Notes: generated by a model from the sequence alone, not told the origin. 64,000 bases of DNA from Ceriagrion tenellum (GCA_963169105.1 OY720643.1:100389697-100453696), one strand, 5' to 3'; positions 34,261 through 50,100 are shown, counted from the first letter of the stretch. Numbers and translations: made by a program.

Positions 34261-36904
34261 CGGACATAAAATGTAGACCTGTAGACGAAAACTGCTCCTG
34301 TAGAAGGTAAGAAAACGCCGTCACCGCGTTTTCTTCCCCCACATACCTTCTCTTTTCCGGGTAAACCCACGTCATTTTTGTCGCAGATAATTGACGACGG
34401 TGCCACGATCGACTTTTGCGAAACACGAAACAACCAATTAACTGCGTTGTTTCAATTAGATGTCGCGCCATCCTTAACACTAAATCATAACAGAGTTCAA
34501 GCAAGATGTTAGTATCAATATCGGATTCAATATTTTGCATTGCAGATTACTCTACGAACACTAAACAGGCGCTCCACATTGATTCCTAAGTCCTTATTTG
34601 AACGAAAAATGTTAAAACTACTTCAAAGGCTTCAAAACCCAAATTCAAAGTTCATTGTCGACTTAGGTAATTCAACTATTAATTTTTCACAGTTGAAGAT
34701 AGAGGCAAACTTTCCTTTATTTTTATACAATCCTCAATAAGGCTTTTACATATGATACTAAAGCCCAATTTGGACGGAAAATGTCATAACTTCTTGAGTT
34801 GCTTACGTGCTCCAGTTCAAAGTACTAAAATGTTACTTTGGTCACGTCACTGGCTTGAGGACAGAGGCAACAACGATTGCAACAATTATAAGGATCAATC
34901 GATCTAATTCAACAGCGGCCCAAAGACACTGATCCTCAGTGATCTATGGGCTACTTTTGTCTCTGTCGTGGCAGGCAGTAGCCGAAAATCAGGAAAAGAG
35001 CAACGGTTTTAAGTTTAAATATTACCTCAGCATAACCATTTCACAGGGTAAACGGAAGATATGGATTTAAAAAAGTTTTGAGAGAATGATATATAATCGT
35101 TATATGGTGAACTAATCGGGAAAGAAAGTTAAATGGTCGGGGAATACGATATAATAAAGCATGGGACATCGCACAGTAAGCGGTGAAGAAACTGATTTCC
35201 ATATATATTCTAAAACTAAGTGATACTGTAATCGGAATACGTTTCTGACAAGTGGAAGAAATGCAGAATGTGGTTTCTGAGAAAAGATGTTTTTACAGCA
35301 TAGGAATGATTTAAAGTCTTTGAATATTACCAGGGTTTCCTATGGTTGCACCATTCAGTTTCTTCTTGGTCGACCTATACAGCTACAATTATAGTCGCAG
35401 TTGTGAGGAAGAGGCGATAAACTTGAGTGTGCTTATTGGTCGAAGAATAATACGGTTGTGGGATTAAGGTCGCTCGGGAATAAGGCCTAAGGAAAGCAAT
35501 CAGACTGAGTCCTTACCTCTCCCTACCGTACTGCACGTAGAACACCGCATGATATCTTATCCTTAGGGAAGAGAAGGCGTGGAAAGGAAGGATAAAGAGT
35601 TAAGCATCGCGGACGGCATTGGAGGGCTGCGCTTAAGTATTCTCCGTACGGCCAAGTTGGAATAGGGATCAATGAATCCTCTAGCGGGACTCGAAGTCTT
35701 CCGTTCAGCGTAGGAAATAGCTTTACACTAGAGCATTGGATATTTTTTTCTCCTTCTTGCATCTCCTCAAGTTTCCTACGTAACTCTCCAGTGCTTGAAT
35801 AGAAAACCTGAGATAGGTTTTGAAGAATTTCAAGAGCAACAAATCACAGCATAGTACAATATAATTTAAAAATGTTCACTCATGTTCATATTACGCGAAG
35901 ACATTTGGCCTGAGTTGTTGACGCATCCCGTGTAAAACTCTATCGGAAAAATGTTACTTTGTTAGGTTAGAATATAATAAAAAAAGAAAAATTTTACTTC
36001 TACTTTTAAAAACACCACAGTACTTCCGAGTACTTAAAAAAAAATAACTTCCGAGAAAGAAGAAGATACAAGAAGATGTGGTTAAGGCGCCCAGACGAGT
36101 TTTAGGGAAGTCGATGAAGCGCAATTGGTGATGATTAGAATCCGAAGTATTAGAAAATTTTGTTAAAACAATGTTCGTAACAGGGTGACATGAAATCACG
36201 TCAAATATGAACTCATGGTACGACACGCGTATGCTTCAAAAACTTTTTTTTAATATACCAATATTTTATGAAGACTATTTATGAAGATTTCCTGTTATCT
36301 AAAGCACCATTTAAGCGAAAACCACAGGAATTCCATTACTTTATATCTATTTACAAAGGTCTGATGCAGCACAGTAAGCGAAGAGCACTTACAAGGTAAG
36401 ACAACACTAGATATTACTTAAGCCATTATAATGCTCAACACGCCATTATAATTGGATCAGCTAAAACGTTAACATCAAGAAAAACCAATGTGTTAGGAGC
36501 GAAAACACCGCTGTGCCCTTATAATTTTTTTACTATCACATTAAACGAAAAAATCCAATATTCTTAAAATTTATAGAGAACTAACAGCAAATAACCAATA
36601 ACAGGTTGGTGGAGTATTTTTGTTAAAAAAAGGCCTTTTTGAGCATTCAAGAAGCCACATTTTTAATATATCAAGAAGCCACAAATTTACGAAATGCATA
36701 ACGTCACCAGGATACGATTACAATTTGAAATTACGAAGGTATCCGATTCACTTAGGTTCCGAATTGCATTTATAAGTCAAGCCCTAAGGAGCGAAAAAAT
36801 ATACCCAGGAAAACGGCCAGCACCGAGGGAAACCGGCGAAAAAAAATTTCTCATCTACAGTAAAATCTTGGTGGTGATCTTGATAGGGGTGATCTTGTGG
36901 GTGT
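34261..36904. other. Non-coding stretch, nothing recognised
   Basis: AT-rich with short frames only. Confidence 0.6.
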
Positions 36905-36975
36905 CAGGGGGTGATCTTCACCCCCTATCACACACCCTCGTGGTGGATCGCAGGGTATTATGTAGACGTTGAAGG
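36905..36975 (+). mobile_element. Solo LINE 3' end
   Basis: CACCCCCTATCACACACCCT, then GGTGGATCGCAGGGTATTATGTAGACGTT, matches the 3' end of the minus-strand LINE at 60286-60345 (read as its reverse complement). The conserved end is GCAGGGTA-TA-GTAGACGT. No coding part is present, so this is a severely 5'-truncated insertion. Confidence 0.65.
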
Positions 36976-39900
36976 TCGGGTCAAAACATTCATTTAAACT
37001 TTTAATAATATAGTACTTTTGTGGCAATGATTGAGTGTTACAGAAGAGAAATTGCTTAGTCATGAAACGGCAATACGAAGGAAATTGTCAAAAATGCGGA
37101 CACAACGATTCCAGATCAGTCACCTTAGTCCCGTATCGTTTGACACGATTTGAATTAGATGGGATGATCCTCATATTCTCCCGGCTAGAGTAGTCTGCAA
37201 GCGGCAAACGGTACTGACACACGAAAAGACCTGTTGGCCGTCTAAGAGCGTTGAACTTAGGGGCTACTAGAAATAATTCTTATTCATTTGAAGTCGTTTT
37301 TATCAGGGATGTGGGAAAATCAGCACTGAAAGAATCTAAAAAGTCATAGTAAGCTAACATTCCTACGCGAAAAACCTGCCTGCCATTATAGGAGTCAGCC
37401 GACAGCTAGCAGCACAAGCCTGGAGGGAAGGGACTCCGTCAAAATATTAACTTAGAGCATGCCTTTGTAGGAAAGTGAGGCCAGGACAAAAGCAGCTACA
37501 AAGCGGAAGAAATTGAGAACATAGGAGACTATGTGTTACTAAAGAATTCTAAAGGTCAAATAGACGAAGGCGATCATCAACAAAGCAGCCTAACAAAAAG
37601 TTAGAGATAAAAGAAGCATACTGAAAACTCTGTTAATGATAGAAATTATTGGGTAGAATTGCAGAGTATGATCAAGAATGGAGTACATCAAGCCGATAAT
37701 GAAGAACTCCCACAACAATACAAGGTAAGGCATAAAAAAATTAAACGGTAGGGAAATTCAGCGAAGAGATGAAACATGCCAATTCTTGGATCGATGACTG
37801 CAGATAATGTTTGATTCATTCCCAACTCATGACGTGCCGAATAATAGTCAGAGCTCATACGGTAAGCTTATAAAATATATTATTAAATATAAATTTCATA
37901 AAATTTAAATTTAAGTAAATTTTTATAAAAATGCTGGTATAAGAAGATTAATATTTTCAACACACTTCCCGATAAGAGAGGAACTGGAAAGTGGTATCAA
38001 AGTTGTAAAATAACTTAATGGCTAGGTCCGCACTGGAGAAAAACTCTTCTTAGAAAAGAGAAGATTCCAAATACACCGCTACGACGACAAGCCGAAGGCG
38101 ATGAGAGACCGGGGGTTCTCTTCCCGCGACGCAAGAGGAGGAAGAGGAAGTAAGCACAAAGCCCCACCACGGCCTTGCTCCGCCGCTCCGGAGCGAGACA
38201 GGGTAAGGTGGGCTGGCGAAAGGGAGTTACGACTATCGCGCCGCCTGCCCCCGAAGCACGCATCCTTTACGACCCTCATCAATAGGGCTGAATAGACGGG
38301 GCGACCTTTAATGTGGGGAAGACGAGGAAGGGTGAATTTCAGACGAAGGGCCGTTTAAGGAAATCAGTCAATTAAGCAAAAGCAAAAAGATTGCAGCGGT
38401 AGTGAACTATTACAAGAGAATAAAATCGGAAGAATCTTAATAGCCTTTGAAAGTGATCGGCAAAACCATACAATACTCCCCGGCTTTCTTTGTTTTAGCA
38501 ATATTATTTACTTAGCTAAAAGACTTAATTTAAGAGACCCACTCAAGAAATTCTCACCAACTTATTGAAGATTCTGAATCGGCATCTATAGAAGTTAAAG
38601 AACACGTATACATCCACTTTTTTTGACAACAGATCATGTTGGCTGTCGGTATTCTTTGAAGAGTGGAAGTGTACAAGTTTTCTTTCTCTTCCGAAATGTT
38701 GAAACAATCTTCATTTTAAACACTCAAAAGTAGTACAAAATAATTTTAATTAAAAAGGTTAATACAGGGAAGAGTAAGATAGTTCAAATATCAATCGTAC
38801 TGTCTCATTTTACAAGGTTCGTCAGCAGATACTTTTGAGTATACAAAATTCATTCATAATTTTAAATGTGATAACACACATGATATTTCTAGCATTTCCC
38901 ATGATGGAAGTAGTGCCATTACCAAGGGATAAAATTCCATTATCAACAAGTCATTAGTCAATAAAATTCATAGCTTAGCTAAGAGATTCACTGGTCATCC
39001 AATCCTAAGATTGGTTGATTGCATCCCTCCACCCTCCCCTATCAAATGATAGTTCCTTACCTCCTGGTTTCTCTTCCTATGTACTTACCTCTTTGTTTGG
39101 TCCATGAACTTATTCCTCGGTCTTCCTCTGGAGACTTTTCCCTCTATTTTACCTTCTAAGCTAAGCTAATGGATATGAACTCTAAATATCATGAAAAACT
39201 TCTCGCACGCACAAATATGTGTCAGAAGTCTTAAACATTTTGCATTCGGTGACGTTTTTAACGCACTCATACCCGCTTGAGTCTGATAATGCCGTCCATA
39301 TGAGAAGCGCAAAAGGGAGATTCCCAGGAGAGAAAGAGCAGTTTAATATTTTTTTCCAAAACGCGCTTAGGGATCATCGCAAGGGAAATGCGATAACTCT
39401 AACTTCTGAAGGATGCCCCCTGGGAAATGGTCCAGAAAAACACCACATATCACATTCCCCTGCAAATGGTGAAAGTTTTATGCCCCGTGGCATATTATCA
39501 AGCACCTTCTAGTCTCCCTTCGAAATCGACACCCCAATTTTGTTTAAAAGAGACCTCACGGAAAAAGGGAGAGAAAACCAACAACTATATAACCGAGAAA
39601 AAAAAAGCGCTGCTATATGAAACTATAGCAGTTTAACAGGAAAGTCACTAAAAACTTTGAGGAAAATTGTGAATTCTTATTATTATTGCTATATATATTT
39701 TTGTAAAAATTTCAATGTTTAATTTGTGTTAATTAAACTGTTGTTTGTATACATATTTCTTTACTGTTTGCAGTTGTCGAATACTTTGCTGGTGTTCAAT
39801 ATTCATAAGCTCAAATGTAGGTAAATTCTTGATGCCACAACTTTGGCATAAATGTTTAAGTAAATATACTGTAAATCTCATTTATCTCGTTGCAAAGCAT

Positions 39901-40839
39901 TGTGGATGCCAATAATTATGGCAAAACATTTGTTATAAGAAAATGACCACATGTTTAAGAATCTTGTTGATAGCTAAAAACTACAATAAATAAGTTATTT
40001 CTTCTCCTACACCTGTTGACTTCTCATAACAAAAGTCAACCAACACAAACATATGTACAACATTCGCTAATTTTAATAATGAAAGAAAAAATGAGTGAAT
40101 TCAATGTTAAGAATTCTAAAGAGGTAATTCATATTGATCTGACACCGAAAATATATTACATTATATTCCCAGACGGCTTAAAATGCATGAAAAAATTTTA
40201 TAATTACAAATGTCATGAGGTGACCCAAAGCATCAAGCATATGTGAAATTTCAGGACCACGTCGTTCATTGGAAAAAGCGAACCTCCACAGGCATGTGGA
40301 TCAGCAGGATACTATTGGAGGAGTTTTAGACTTTTAAAGCACCGTTTTTACAGTAAAATTAATGTAATTTGTTTAAAAAATAGCATTTCTTCATAAATCA
40401 TCATGATAACGTCTCTCCGTATTCCCTCACCTATTGTCATTCTCTATTTCTTCTCGTTTATTTCTCCACAATATTGCAAAGATACTGCTGCGGCCCAGAA
40501 TTAAATAAAAATATTTTCATTTATTCAAATTTGCAGTTTATATCGATAATTTCTTTTCCTCCAACTCCTAGACGAACTACAATAATTTGGAGTTGTCTCC
40601 CAAGAGGTTATTGAATACCCTTTACAGAAGGCATCAATGTGATGATATTTTAAAGTGGATACTATACAATAGAAATGTGCGCTCCAAAAAGTATACCAGA
40701 TTATCAGTCGACTGAAAAAACGCCTGTGTAACCATAGTTGGTAGCAAGGACGGATATTTTCATTTTAAAAGCATAAATTAGGAGCATTCTTTCGAGTGCC
40801 AGTGAAAATAACAGAATATAACAAGGGGAAAGTAATAGG
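36976..40839. other. Non-coding stretch with one GC-rich patch
   Basis: A CpG-rich patch at about 38040-38310 stands out and gives overlapping Arg/Ser-rich frames on both strands without a known domain. A very weak LINE-like trace lies at about 37580-37710. Otherwise nothing recognised. Confidence 0.55.
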
Positions 40840-41170
40840 AAGAAGGGATGGAGATGTGGTATCACCGAAGAGTGAGCAAAATTAATTGGACGGAGAGAAT
40901 CACCACCGAAGATGTTGTACGACGAGTTGGAGAGAAAGAATCAATAATAAAAAACTCATAACTTGAATAAACTAATTAATTTGATAAAGCAGACTAGAGA
41001 AAACAATATTGGAAGGAGAAATAAATGGGAATAAATATAGAGAACAGAGAATGAAAGACACCCGGCAACTGAAGAAGGACGTCAAAGAGAATAATTAAAA
41101 GGAATGAAGCAGAAAGGAGTGAGGAGAAGGAATTTGGAATTAGCCAACCAATATTCAGATTAACGGCAAC
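40840..41170 (+). pseudogene. LINE reverse transcriptase C-terminal remnant
   Basis: From 40851 the plus strand reads EMWYHRRVSKINWTERITTE followed by DVVRRVGEKESIIKN, the LINE block after RT. After stops, a second frame at about 40994 gives LEKTILEGEINGNKYREQRM and then KDTRQLKKDVKENN, corresponding to the LLKTILEGxxxGKRxRGRPR block, and a last shifted piece reads YKGMKQKG. The stops and frame changes mark it as a pseudogene. It is related to the fragments at 16250 and 52265. Confidence 0.8.
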
Positions 41171-44100
41171 TTACGGTGACCCTAACCATTAGGATAGGGA
41201 ATAAGTATTCCAGCCACAAAGTCAAACCCAACTAGGAGATAATACTCCAAGTAAAGGGCTGGCCCAGATCCAACTTCACGGCTAAATGAAAAATCATGAA
41301 GCCAATCATTTGTCATTATTAATTTTGTATGCGAAAGGAAACATATTTGAAGTGTATATGGCATTAATACGCTGTTATATAATGATTAAGTCCTGAGCAG
41401 GAACATCATATTGCAGTAGTCACACCATAAAACATTCAACCACTTCAGAGAGTGATATAATTTTTGCGATCATACGTTATCCACACATTTAATGACCCGT
41501 GATTCCTTCGTTCCCTCTCCATTGCCCAATACTCAGGTTAAGCGATTAGTAACGGTTAATGCAACGTCATAGAAATAATGATTTTGAACTTAGCAGAGTT
41601 ACAATGTTTCTCGATATTGATCAAATTCTCGGAATGGACAAGATTTTTATTCGCAAAAGAGTTAGATGGTTTTATATAATATCACAGAATATTGGTTATA
41701 TGGGAATATTTGCCACGAGAAGAAAGGCCTGGACCAAGAGTTAAAATATATTAATATTTTCGCAAATATTACGAGAGGAAATAACCAAACAATCGGAAAT
41801 CGGACGGATTAACCCCTTATTTTCCATCAGAATCAAACTCTTCCCATACCACAACCCCCAGGAACTCAAATAAAAATACACGACGACAAAGAACCAACTC
41901 GTGAATTAAAATTAGTAACGGGGGAAGCGACGGTAGTTGAAAGCACAGCTGAGGAGGCACTCTGACATTTTGAGGGAAAAATTAACATAATCTGCCACCC
42001 ATCAACCCCGCTGGGTGGAGCGCAAAATCCCAAATTCTGAAACGCGATTCTTTCTCCCATCGCTGTGGACAAAAATCACATTTCCGCTCCCCCGTAAAAG
42101 AAAACAGAACAAATGCATTACAAATCCTCCACGACGATCGGGTAATCCCTCGGCATTTGCATGACTTCCCAGGAGTTTTCGGGGCATAAAAGGGGATAAA
42201 AGTGGTCCAGAAAGCAGCGGAACACCTCCTCCCCCCAGCTTTGATTCTTTTACATTCACAAACCAGTTTGAAACATCTCGTTCCCTCTCCCCGTCTCTCT
42301 TATCCACTCTTCACAACCCCAAACCTTACGGCGACCAAACCACTGTGCGTATATCCACAAACTCTGTTCTCCCTCTCCTCTCAATCCAATGAAACGCAAC
42401 AAAACTGAACCGGATTCTAAAATCCAGGGTTAATTGAAATCCCAAACAGAATCAGAACCCCACCCCCAACTACCCACACTCTGTCAACCACTCCGCAGCT
42501 CAACTTCCCTTCGAGCAACAATTGATTGGAGCGCTAACGTGGCTGAGTTTCACTTCCCAAGGTTTCTGGTGGACCGATTGGTATAACTGTAACAGCGGAG
42601 GAGAGCGAAAGTTTATATTTTTTGCCACCACCCTTTCCCAGGGGATTTGAAAACAGCAGGGTTTGATCAGCGGAAAATCTCTCTCTCTCCAACACCCTTT
42701 TTGAGCCAGCTTTTTTTAAACTCTTTGGTAGACAAACATCTCACATCCTTTTTTCCTAAAACCAGAGAAGACTGCTGAAGAGCATTTCAAAACGGAATTA
42801 ATGCATAGTTACAGGAGAGGGAAAATTCAAAATAGTTCACAGAATAACTACTAGGCATTCACAAGTGCAACACATGTACTTCACTATAGAAGCACGGTAG
42901 ATTCCACCAATGGATTGAATTCACGCGTCTATTTCCAAGTATTTGATCGTCATGCCATACGGCAATTATGAAATTTTTGCGACAGGTAGTTAGTGTAACC
43001 GTGAAGTGAAGCGTTGCAAAAGGTTTCTTCATCATCAAAGTTTTCAGCATCGTGGAAGTGCTCTCAATCCTTCCGTTGCTTTCCTTCTTCGACCTAAATG
43101 GCAGAGCATCTATGTTTCTTCAAAATATCTGAGAGAAAATGCGACGATTAGCAGATGGCTACCTAGCCCGCTCCAACTCAGCGAGGACAAATAGTAAAAC
43201 GCCGTGAAAAAGTTACACGTATTCAGCTATGCATAACTAAAAATATATGCGAACGCTACCAAAGGAAAAGGCATTCATGAGCACCAACCCTGTGATAGCA
43301 AAAATTGCAAACGACAAAATAAGATTGGAATAAAAATCTAAAAACTTTTGAAAATGATAAAAATATTGTCGTCATGAAATACATAATCCCAAATAAACTT
43401 GGAAAGTATTCCGAATGCTCTAGGAAAGAAGGCCAGAAAAAAGAAACGAATAAAACTATAAGATAATAAGTGTGGCTATATTACTGAACGCCTACCAATA
43501 TTGGGTACCGAGGAAAGCGGGCATTATGGCTTAGGAAGCAATAGAGCAAATTGTCCTAATACACGAGGCTTTTAAAGAAAATATAGCCCTCGACTAATAT
43601 GTAGGGGAACTAGAAGGGATTCCAAGATTGCTCAAAAAATTGTAGTCAGACACAAAACATAACCTTTAAAGAAACAGCACCACGCACACTGAGACTTCTT
43701 TCTACACGGGAAGAATTGCCTCTTAAAGGAAATCAGATCTCGCGAAATGTACAAGCAAACTTTTCAATGCTTCTTAAATATACATCCAGAGAAACATTTG
43801 TTTCAGTAACAATTCTTCAAGTAAATCTGGACAAAGCACTACAAAAAACTTAAGTCAATGCCCAACGTGCATTGCAACAACAGAAAAATTCGAGACAACT
43901 TGCCACGCCGCAGTCAATATCAACACTTCTCCCACTCAGATCACTGGGAAAGCTGGAGTAACTTCTACGACTTTTAGATTTTCCTACTGTGTAGGTACTG
44001 TGGCATCACAAATTAATTAAGGACGAGATTATGATGCGAGATTCACTACTACCGTATACGTGACAGCCCTACTATTAAGGTAGGGAGAAATTAATGGACG

Positions 44101-47100
44101 AAGAGATGATTTGATTTAAAACAGGCACAAAAAATACTATTGTCAACAAATAAATAAAAGAATCAAACAGCATTAGCGCAAATTTATCTCACAAAAGAGC
44201 TACTAAAATATCATAATCAAGTATCAGAAAAGTAATCGATTGCATCACCGTACAGAACCCTGCGTAAGAAAATAAATACCTTTCAAAAGAATACACATAA
44301 GAATAATAAATTCATAAACATGACAATTTAAATTGACGGAGGATGCACGAGGAAAATTCTCATTCCCAAAAGCACTCGTCATTCACGATAAATGTCACAT
44401 TTATTTAGAGAAACTCTACAAATCCAATTAATTCGCTAAATGTCAATGCAATATTATCGAATGGCCAATCATTCCCAGCGAATGAAGTTTTACAGCGCAA
44501 ATTAATGAGTTCGTGCAGAAGAAAAAGCAAAACATTCGATCGGAAACCATTAAATGGCTCAGCGAGCAACATCACGCGGGGCATCTACTGCTTTCTATGC
44601 CCCAATATTCTGCAATGACAGCTCGTTAATGAAAGAAACTGAGATTACTATCAACGGGCATCCATTTCACTCGTCAGTCAACGACGTAGAGGTTGAAGAG
44701 GTAAGCAGTGACGGATTTTAACGAGATCATCCTTTACATCCTCCGAACGCGACAGAAAGGAAATTAGTACCTACCTATGATTATGTCACCAGTCAGCATT
44801 TATCGTGGTTACACACGTGGTTTGGATTGGCCAAAAAACCATATCATGCAGCAAGAAGCCGCATCCAAATACAAACGCCCGAATAGAAAATTGTCTACCT
44901 ACCTTCCAATAACTTTCTACCCATGAGATGAATTCTCTGAATTTGCCCTTGCGAGCGACAGCGTTAAATTCTCCAACTAAAGCATTACGTCACTACCGGA
45001 ATCCAACCGCAGGACCACAAGATACTAAAACATTTAAGGGTAGGGGATGCAACTCCAAATTTGAAATGCCACAGGATGTACGGGTAGAAAGTGCCCTTTT
45101 AAATATTACTGCATCGCAGTCAACTTTGGTTGGTATTCACGAGAAAAAACTGAGAGAAAAAAGCGGGATATTAGCGGCCACATTCGCCATCAAAACCTTA
45201 ACCTAAATTTAAATAATTGGAGCTTTATAAAACTATAATAACACCGATTAGATAAGCATAAACGTTTGGGCACCGAGGAACTTGGGATCATAAATACACC
45301 ATTAGTTTGGCGTTGCCAGCTTCAGGTACGAAGAACATGCTACATTAAGGAACAAATATTATCTTAAGGCAAAAAAATCCAGGCTTATTCCCGGACGTCT
45401 TTGATATTTTTCGAGGCCGCTAAATTCTCAATTCCAGGGTAGAAAAAAATAAAACGACTCATTTTAATTCGGTGGAAGACGGAACGCAGTGTTGAGTTCC
45501 GTCACATTAAATGAATTAAGGCACGGTATCAGCACCTTTGTACAAGTCATTATATAATACAAATTATACACAAACCTCCATCAAAATGTCTCACAAATGG
45601 ATCATGTTTAACTTAAAGTACGAAATAACGTACAGTGCCCAAAAGTATTAAAATTTAGCAGGACATCAAAGATGTTCACAACTCAACCTCTACAAATCTA
45701 TGGATGTATTACGAAAAGTATTCCTTCAACTGAATAAATAGTTAAAAGAAATGGCCGAGACGGGAAAGAATTGGAAAATATTGAAAGGAAAAAAGAATTG
45801 CTATCCTAACATTGGGTGATATTCCGGGATTCCAAAATTAAATCTCTCCATCCCGCAGAGACTTTTTATAAGGCTTTCGAATTTGGTGGACACAGCGATC
45901 ACTCTTATTATACTCACAAAATCCTTGCCAACTTGTTGCTACGAAAACAATGGCTAGAAAAATATAAATATGCAAACAATATTTTTAAGGTCATTACCTG
46001 ACTTCAACGAACGCGACAAAACGATTGGTTACAACGCAACACCATTAATGTAAACCATGTAATTTTTCCTCCTATTCGTTTTTCGACACGAACAACGGTA
46101 GGTACGTATTCATAAATGGTAAGCGGCGAGTGGTCATAAATATACACGGAAACGAACGAATGAAACGTACTTCGTGAACGAAGAACAAAATATGTGTTTT
46201 TAATTATTTTCAATAACGAAAAATACCTTCGCGTCACTCCCATTTGTTTCCATTCTAGCTGAAATATATACGTACGGCGAGATCTCGCAAAAATTGAAAA
46301 TAAATCCTCCTTTCCACTTTTCTGGCAAAAAGAAATCTCATTGTCAACCTGTGATACAGGGGCATTAAACCCATGAATGGCAGGAAGGGATCAAAAAATA
46401 ATTAAAACGACCCCGGGGCACACAAAAACCTTGATGAGAGAGAGAGAGAGAAACGAACAATACCGTGAAATAGGGTACAAGGAGACAGCCAGAGGGTATG
46501 TGTGATAACGGCATCGTAATCGTCAGAAAGAACTTTTGGTAGGGCTGGACGCCCTCCTTCACCGCCCAAAACCCTCTTCTAATTTCGCCATTTCGGTCTC
46601 GACGCTTGCAATGGAAGTCACAAGCAACTCAATACCAACAACCCTGAGGAAAAAATCGAGCTAAAAAACGTTCGTCAAATCTTTTACAACGGTTTTCTTA
46701 GGGTGAATTTTCAATTGCCCAACTTTTTCGAACTTTACTCCGTTAAAAGTGACTCTAAAGCGTTCATAACGCATTGCCCGGTTTTGGTATATAACATAAT
46801 TACTTAAACTGAAAAGATATAAATGACCGCTAAGCCAGGGTAACAGGTAGAGAAAGACAGTTAACCTACTGCTTGCCCTCTGTTGTTCCAACAGAGGGCA
46901 ACCGCTGTTCCAACGCCAAAAGAAAACTGCGAGATTTAAATTAAAATGTTGATATAGGCATTCATTTTTTTAAATATGGTTAAAGGTGAATTTTCACCTA
47001 TTCTTTTTATTTACTCACTTACAGGGAAAAAATATCGTCCACAATGGTCCATTTCAGCAGAAATGATCAAGTACAATGGTTCCGGAAAAACTGTATTTTA

Positions 47101-50100
47101 GCAGAGAGAATAGACACAATTTAATTTTCTCACGAAATTGATGTATAAACACGATTCTTGAGAAACGATATTATGGTCTGAAGTAAATTTTTAGAAGATC
47201 ACGAAGGACATAGCAAATAAAATAAAATTATATATTGATTAGAAAACCTAAAGGTGATTCGTATTAAATTTTAAGGTAGCTGGAGTTCAGTCTAAACAAA
47301 CACCGCATGCAAAGTATACATATAAGTAATTGTGATATGCAAAAATTAAATACAGTAAAGCTAACAACGAAAAAATTCGATATCATAAATGCATTTCTCA
47401 TAAATAAATTAACAACTTCAAAACATGGATAAAAATAAGACTTCCTCCTTTCACATACTACTCTGAATATGCCTCATTTTTTATTTTATAACATCATTAC
47501 AACGAGTAATATTATTAATTTTTGAAATAATTGAGATAACTAAAAAGAAGCAATGGAGAAACAAACTAGAACTGTTATATTTCAGACGGAAACTGTTCAT
47601 GTGAACTTAGTATTTACAACACTGCCTCTCTGGAGCGTACAACCATATCCTATGAAAACGTCCTTAAAGTTTGACAGTAATCTCGAAATGTAGGGAAATA
47701 AGGGTTTGATATCTTGATATCCCTAAAATTCTAAGAGCAGCTCCTCTAGGATGGGGCTATAGCACGTTGAATTGATCTAGTAAAGGTGTCTCTTTCTAGC
47801 TATTAGAAGTAATAAATGAAAAATTAAATTAAATTTGTCAAAGCAAAACATGCAAGGAAGGAAAGTAATATTACAGAGGCAATAAAGAGTGGATTAAACT
47901 AACTTTAAGAAACATCCTGCTAGAAAATATAATATTCTAGGGTTAAATCATTCCGAAAGACGTCAATAATTTCAGTGCAGAAGTTTTCCCCATGGCTATA
48001 CCCAACCGTTTGCCCTATTACCTTTAATTCCTGTCCTTTAACGTCATCCATCCACGTTTCGAGAATTTTCTTTGATTTCATTTTTTCTCCCTAACAGCTG
48101 ATATTATTATCATTTTTATCTTTTTTTAACTTGTTCCTTCCTTCGATGGAAATTCTTTAACCTCCACCGCATCCTTGTTTCCTGTCTCTGAAAATTTTCC
48201 ACATCACGGCACTTTAGTTTCCACCGCGTTAACTCCTCTTTGTAGTTCCTCGCGCAATTATCTGTTATATACGCATGCTCCATAAGCATGCATCCTTACG
48301 CAGCAAGCGTTTACAGCCCATTAGGAAATGTCTAAATGATGAAATTTGAGGAAATGAGATGAAGATAGTACCACAAGTTATAAAATTAAAAAAGGAGCTA
48401 CTACTGAAGAAGAAGCGAGGAAGTAATTCGAAGGTATACCGTCCAATTAGTGTCAGAAAAAAATTATTTAACCAAAAGAATCGATAGGACGCCTAGGAAA
48501 GGAAGCAAGCCTCGGAACGTAATTTAAACTACCTACTTACCTCTCTTCTACAGTTATTCACAAACGAAAGATGCCACAAAATCGTCCTCAAATGGTACAA
48601 AAAATTCTTAGCACTAAACATAAGCCTATAAAAAAGTGTGAAGCCTCGAAAACTCAGTAGACGAATAACCAGATGGGAAGCATTTGAATATAAACAAGGA
48701 TTCAGTAGCTGTTACTGCAACATTGAGAAATTTTATAAGCAGAAAGTTCAATGCATCTGAAATCGTGTGAATTGTTGAGAAGACATGTTTCAAAGAAGAC
48801 GTATTTCCAAAACAAAAACATCGAAATAACATTTTACTCCAACATACTAACATCAATCTCGTAAGACACACCTGACTTTTACCGAAAATAAAAATAAAAG
48901 CATGCATAATTAAGTTTTTTGTGTCCCGAAGATGTTACTCGCTATTTAATCATAATGAGTCTCTAACAAATGCTACATGATATCAAATTAACGATGATTA
49001 CGAGTGAACAGCTAGACTTGAACAAAGATGCTTGAGAAGAATACAGCTATCCCAGTAGGAATATTTCTCACAAAAAATCGAGAACGAATTCCAAAAACAA
49101 TCAAATGGATTGAGAGGGAAAGTTTCATTCCGCCTACAAACTTCAGACTACACCCGTTTCCTCGTACAAGGTGCTGAAATAATTCCGTCCTCACCGACGC
49201 CGATGAAAAAAGAGACAATTTCAATTTCGGAAAAAAATAAGTAAAAACCGGGACGAGGGAGAGAGAGAAAATATTTTATCGGGAGATCAGACTCCCGCGG
49301 ACTCGGGGCTGAGAGTATCTCAAGGGACCAGGTGTAATGGAATTCGAACTGCTCGGATGAGGCTAAAAATCCAGTTAGGAGGAGAACTAAAAGTGACTAT
49401 TACAGACACGTACCTTCCTACCTCCCTACCATCCCTGTCGGTTCGAAAGGTATTTACTAGCTCAGCGTGAGGGAGGGTGAGCGTATAGGGAATGCGGGAG
49501 GTCCAATTACACGAGACTGATTGTTGCCCCAGAGGGGAAAGCAGCGATACTGACTGCGCAAGAGATGGGAAGGAGTTGGTTGGGAGGAGGAAAAGTGGGA
49601 GGGGCGGGGAATTTTGGGTTGGGGTCCTCGGAGGGAGGAACAAGGGACGGAATCGGCAATAAGGGTGATGGGGGGATGGAGCGGAGGATAAGATTACGTG
49701 CCTGTCAAGAGGGAAGGGTGATGGCATGGGGTGACAAAGAAACTCGGGAGACTGAGCGTTGAGAAGAAGCAGAGATGACGTAAAACAGACGGCGAAGAAA
49801 TACGCGAGGGTGAAGGGTAATTGAAGTAACGTGAAGACAAGGTACTCTCTATAAGAACATTCTTTACCACTTCCACTGGAAAGTTACTCACCAGAAAGTT
49901 TTTAAAATACTTTCTCCACGCGTAGAATGTGGAATTGCACTACTATTACACAAAATTTTCAGAAAACGACTTCCAATAAAACTCAAGATGTAAAATGATA
50001 CATATAGCCCACTTTTTATAGCCTGGTATAAAGATACAAATTATTAACCAGAGATAAGCATTCAGATAAGCCAAATGTAACCACAACGTTCGTTTGGGGT

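Noticed and set aside
37580..37710. Possible further LINE RT trace (ILKTLLMIE...NYWV)
   Set aside because: Only a few residues in shifting frames fit; too weak to call beside the clear copies at 16250, 40840 and 52265.
49320..49727. 135-codon Pro/Ser-rich minus-strand open frame
   Set aside because: The composition is explained by the purine-rich plus strand; no domain recognised.
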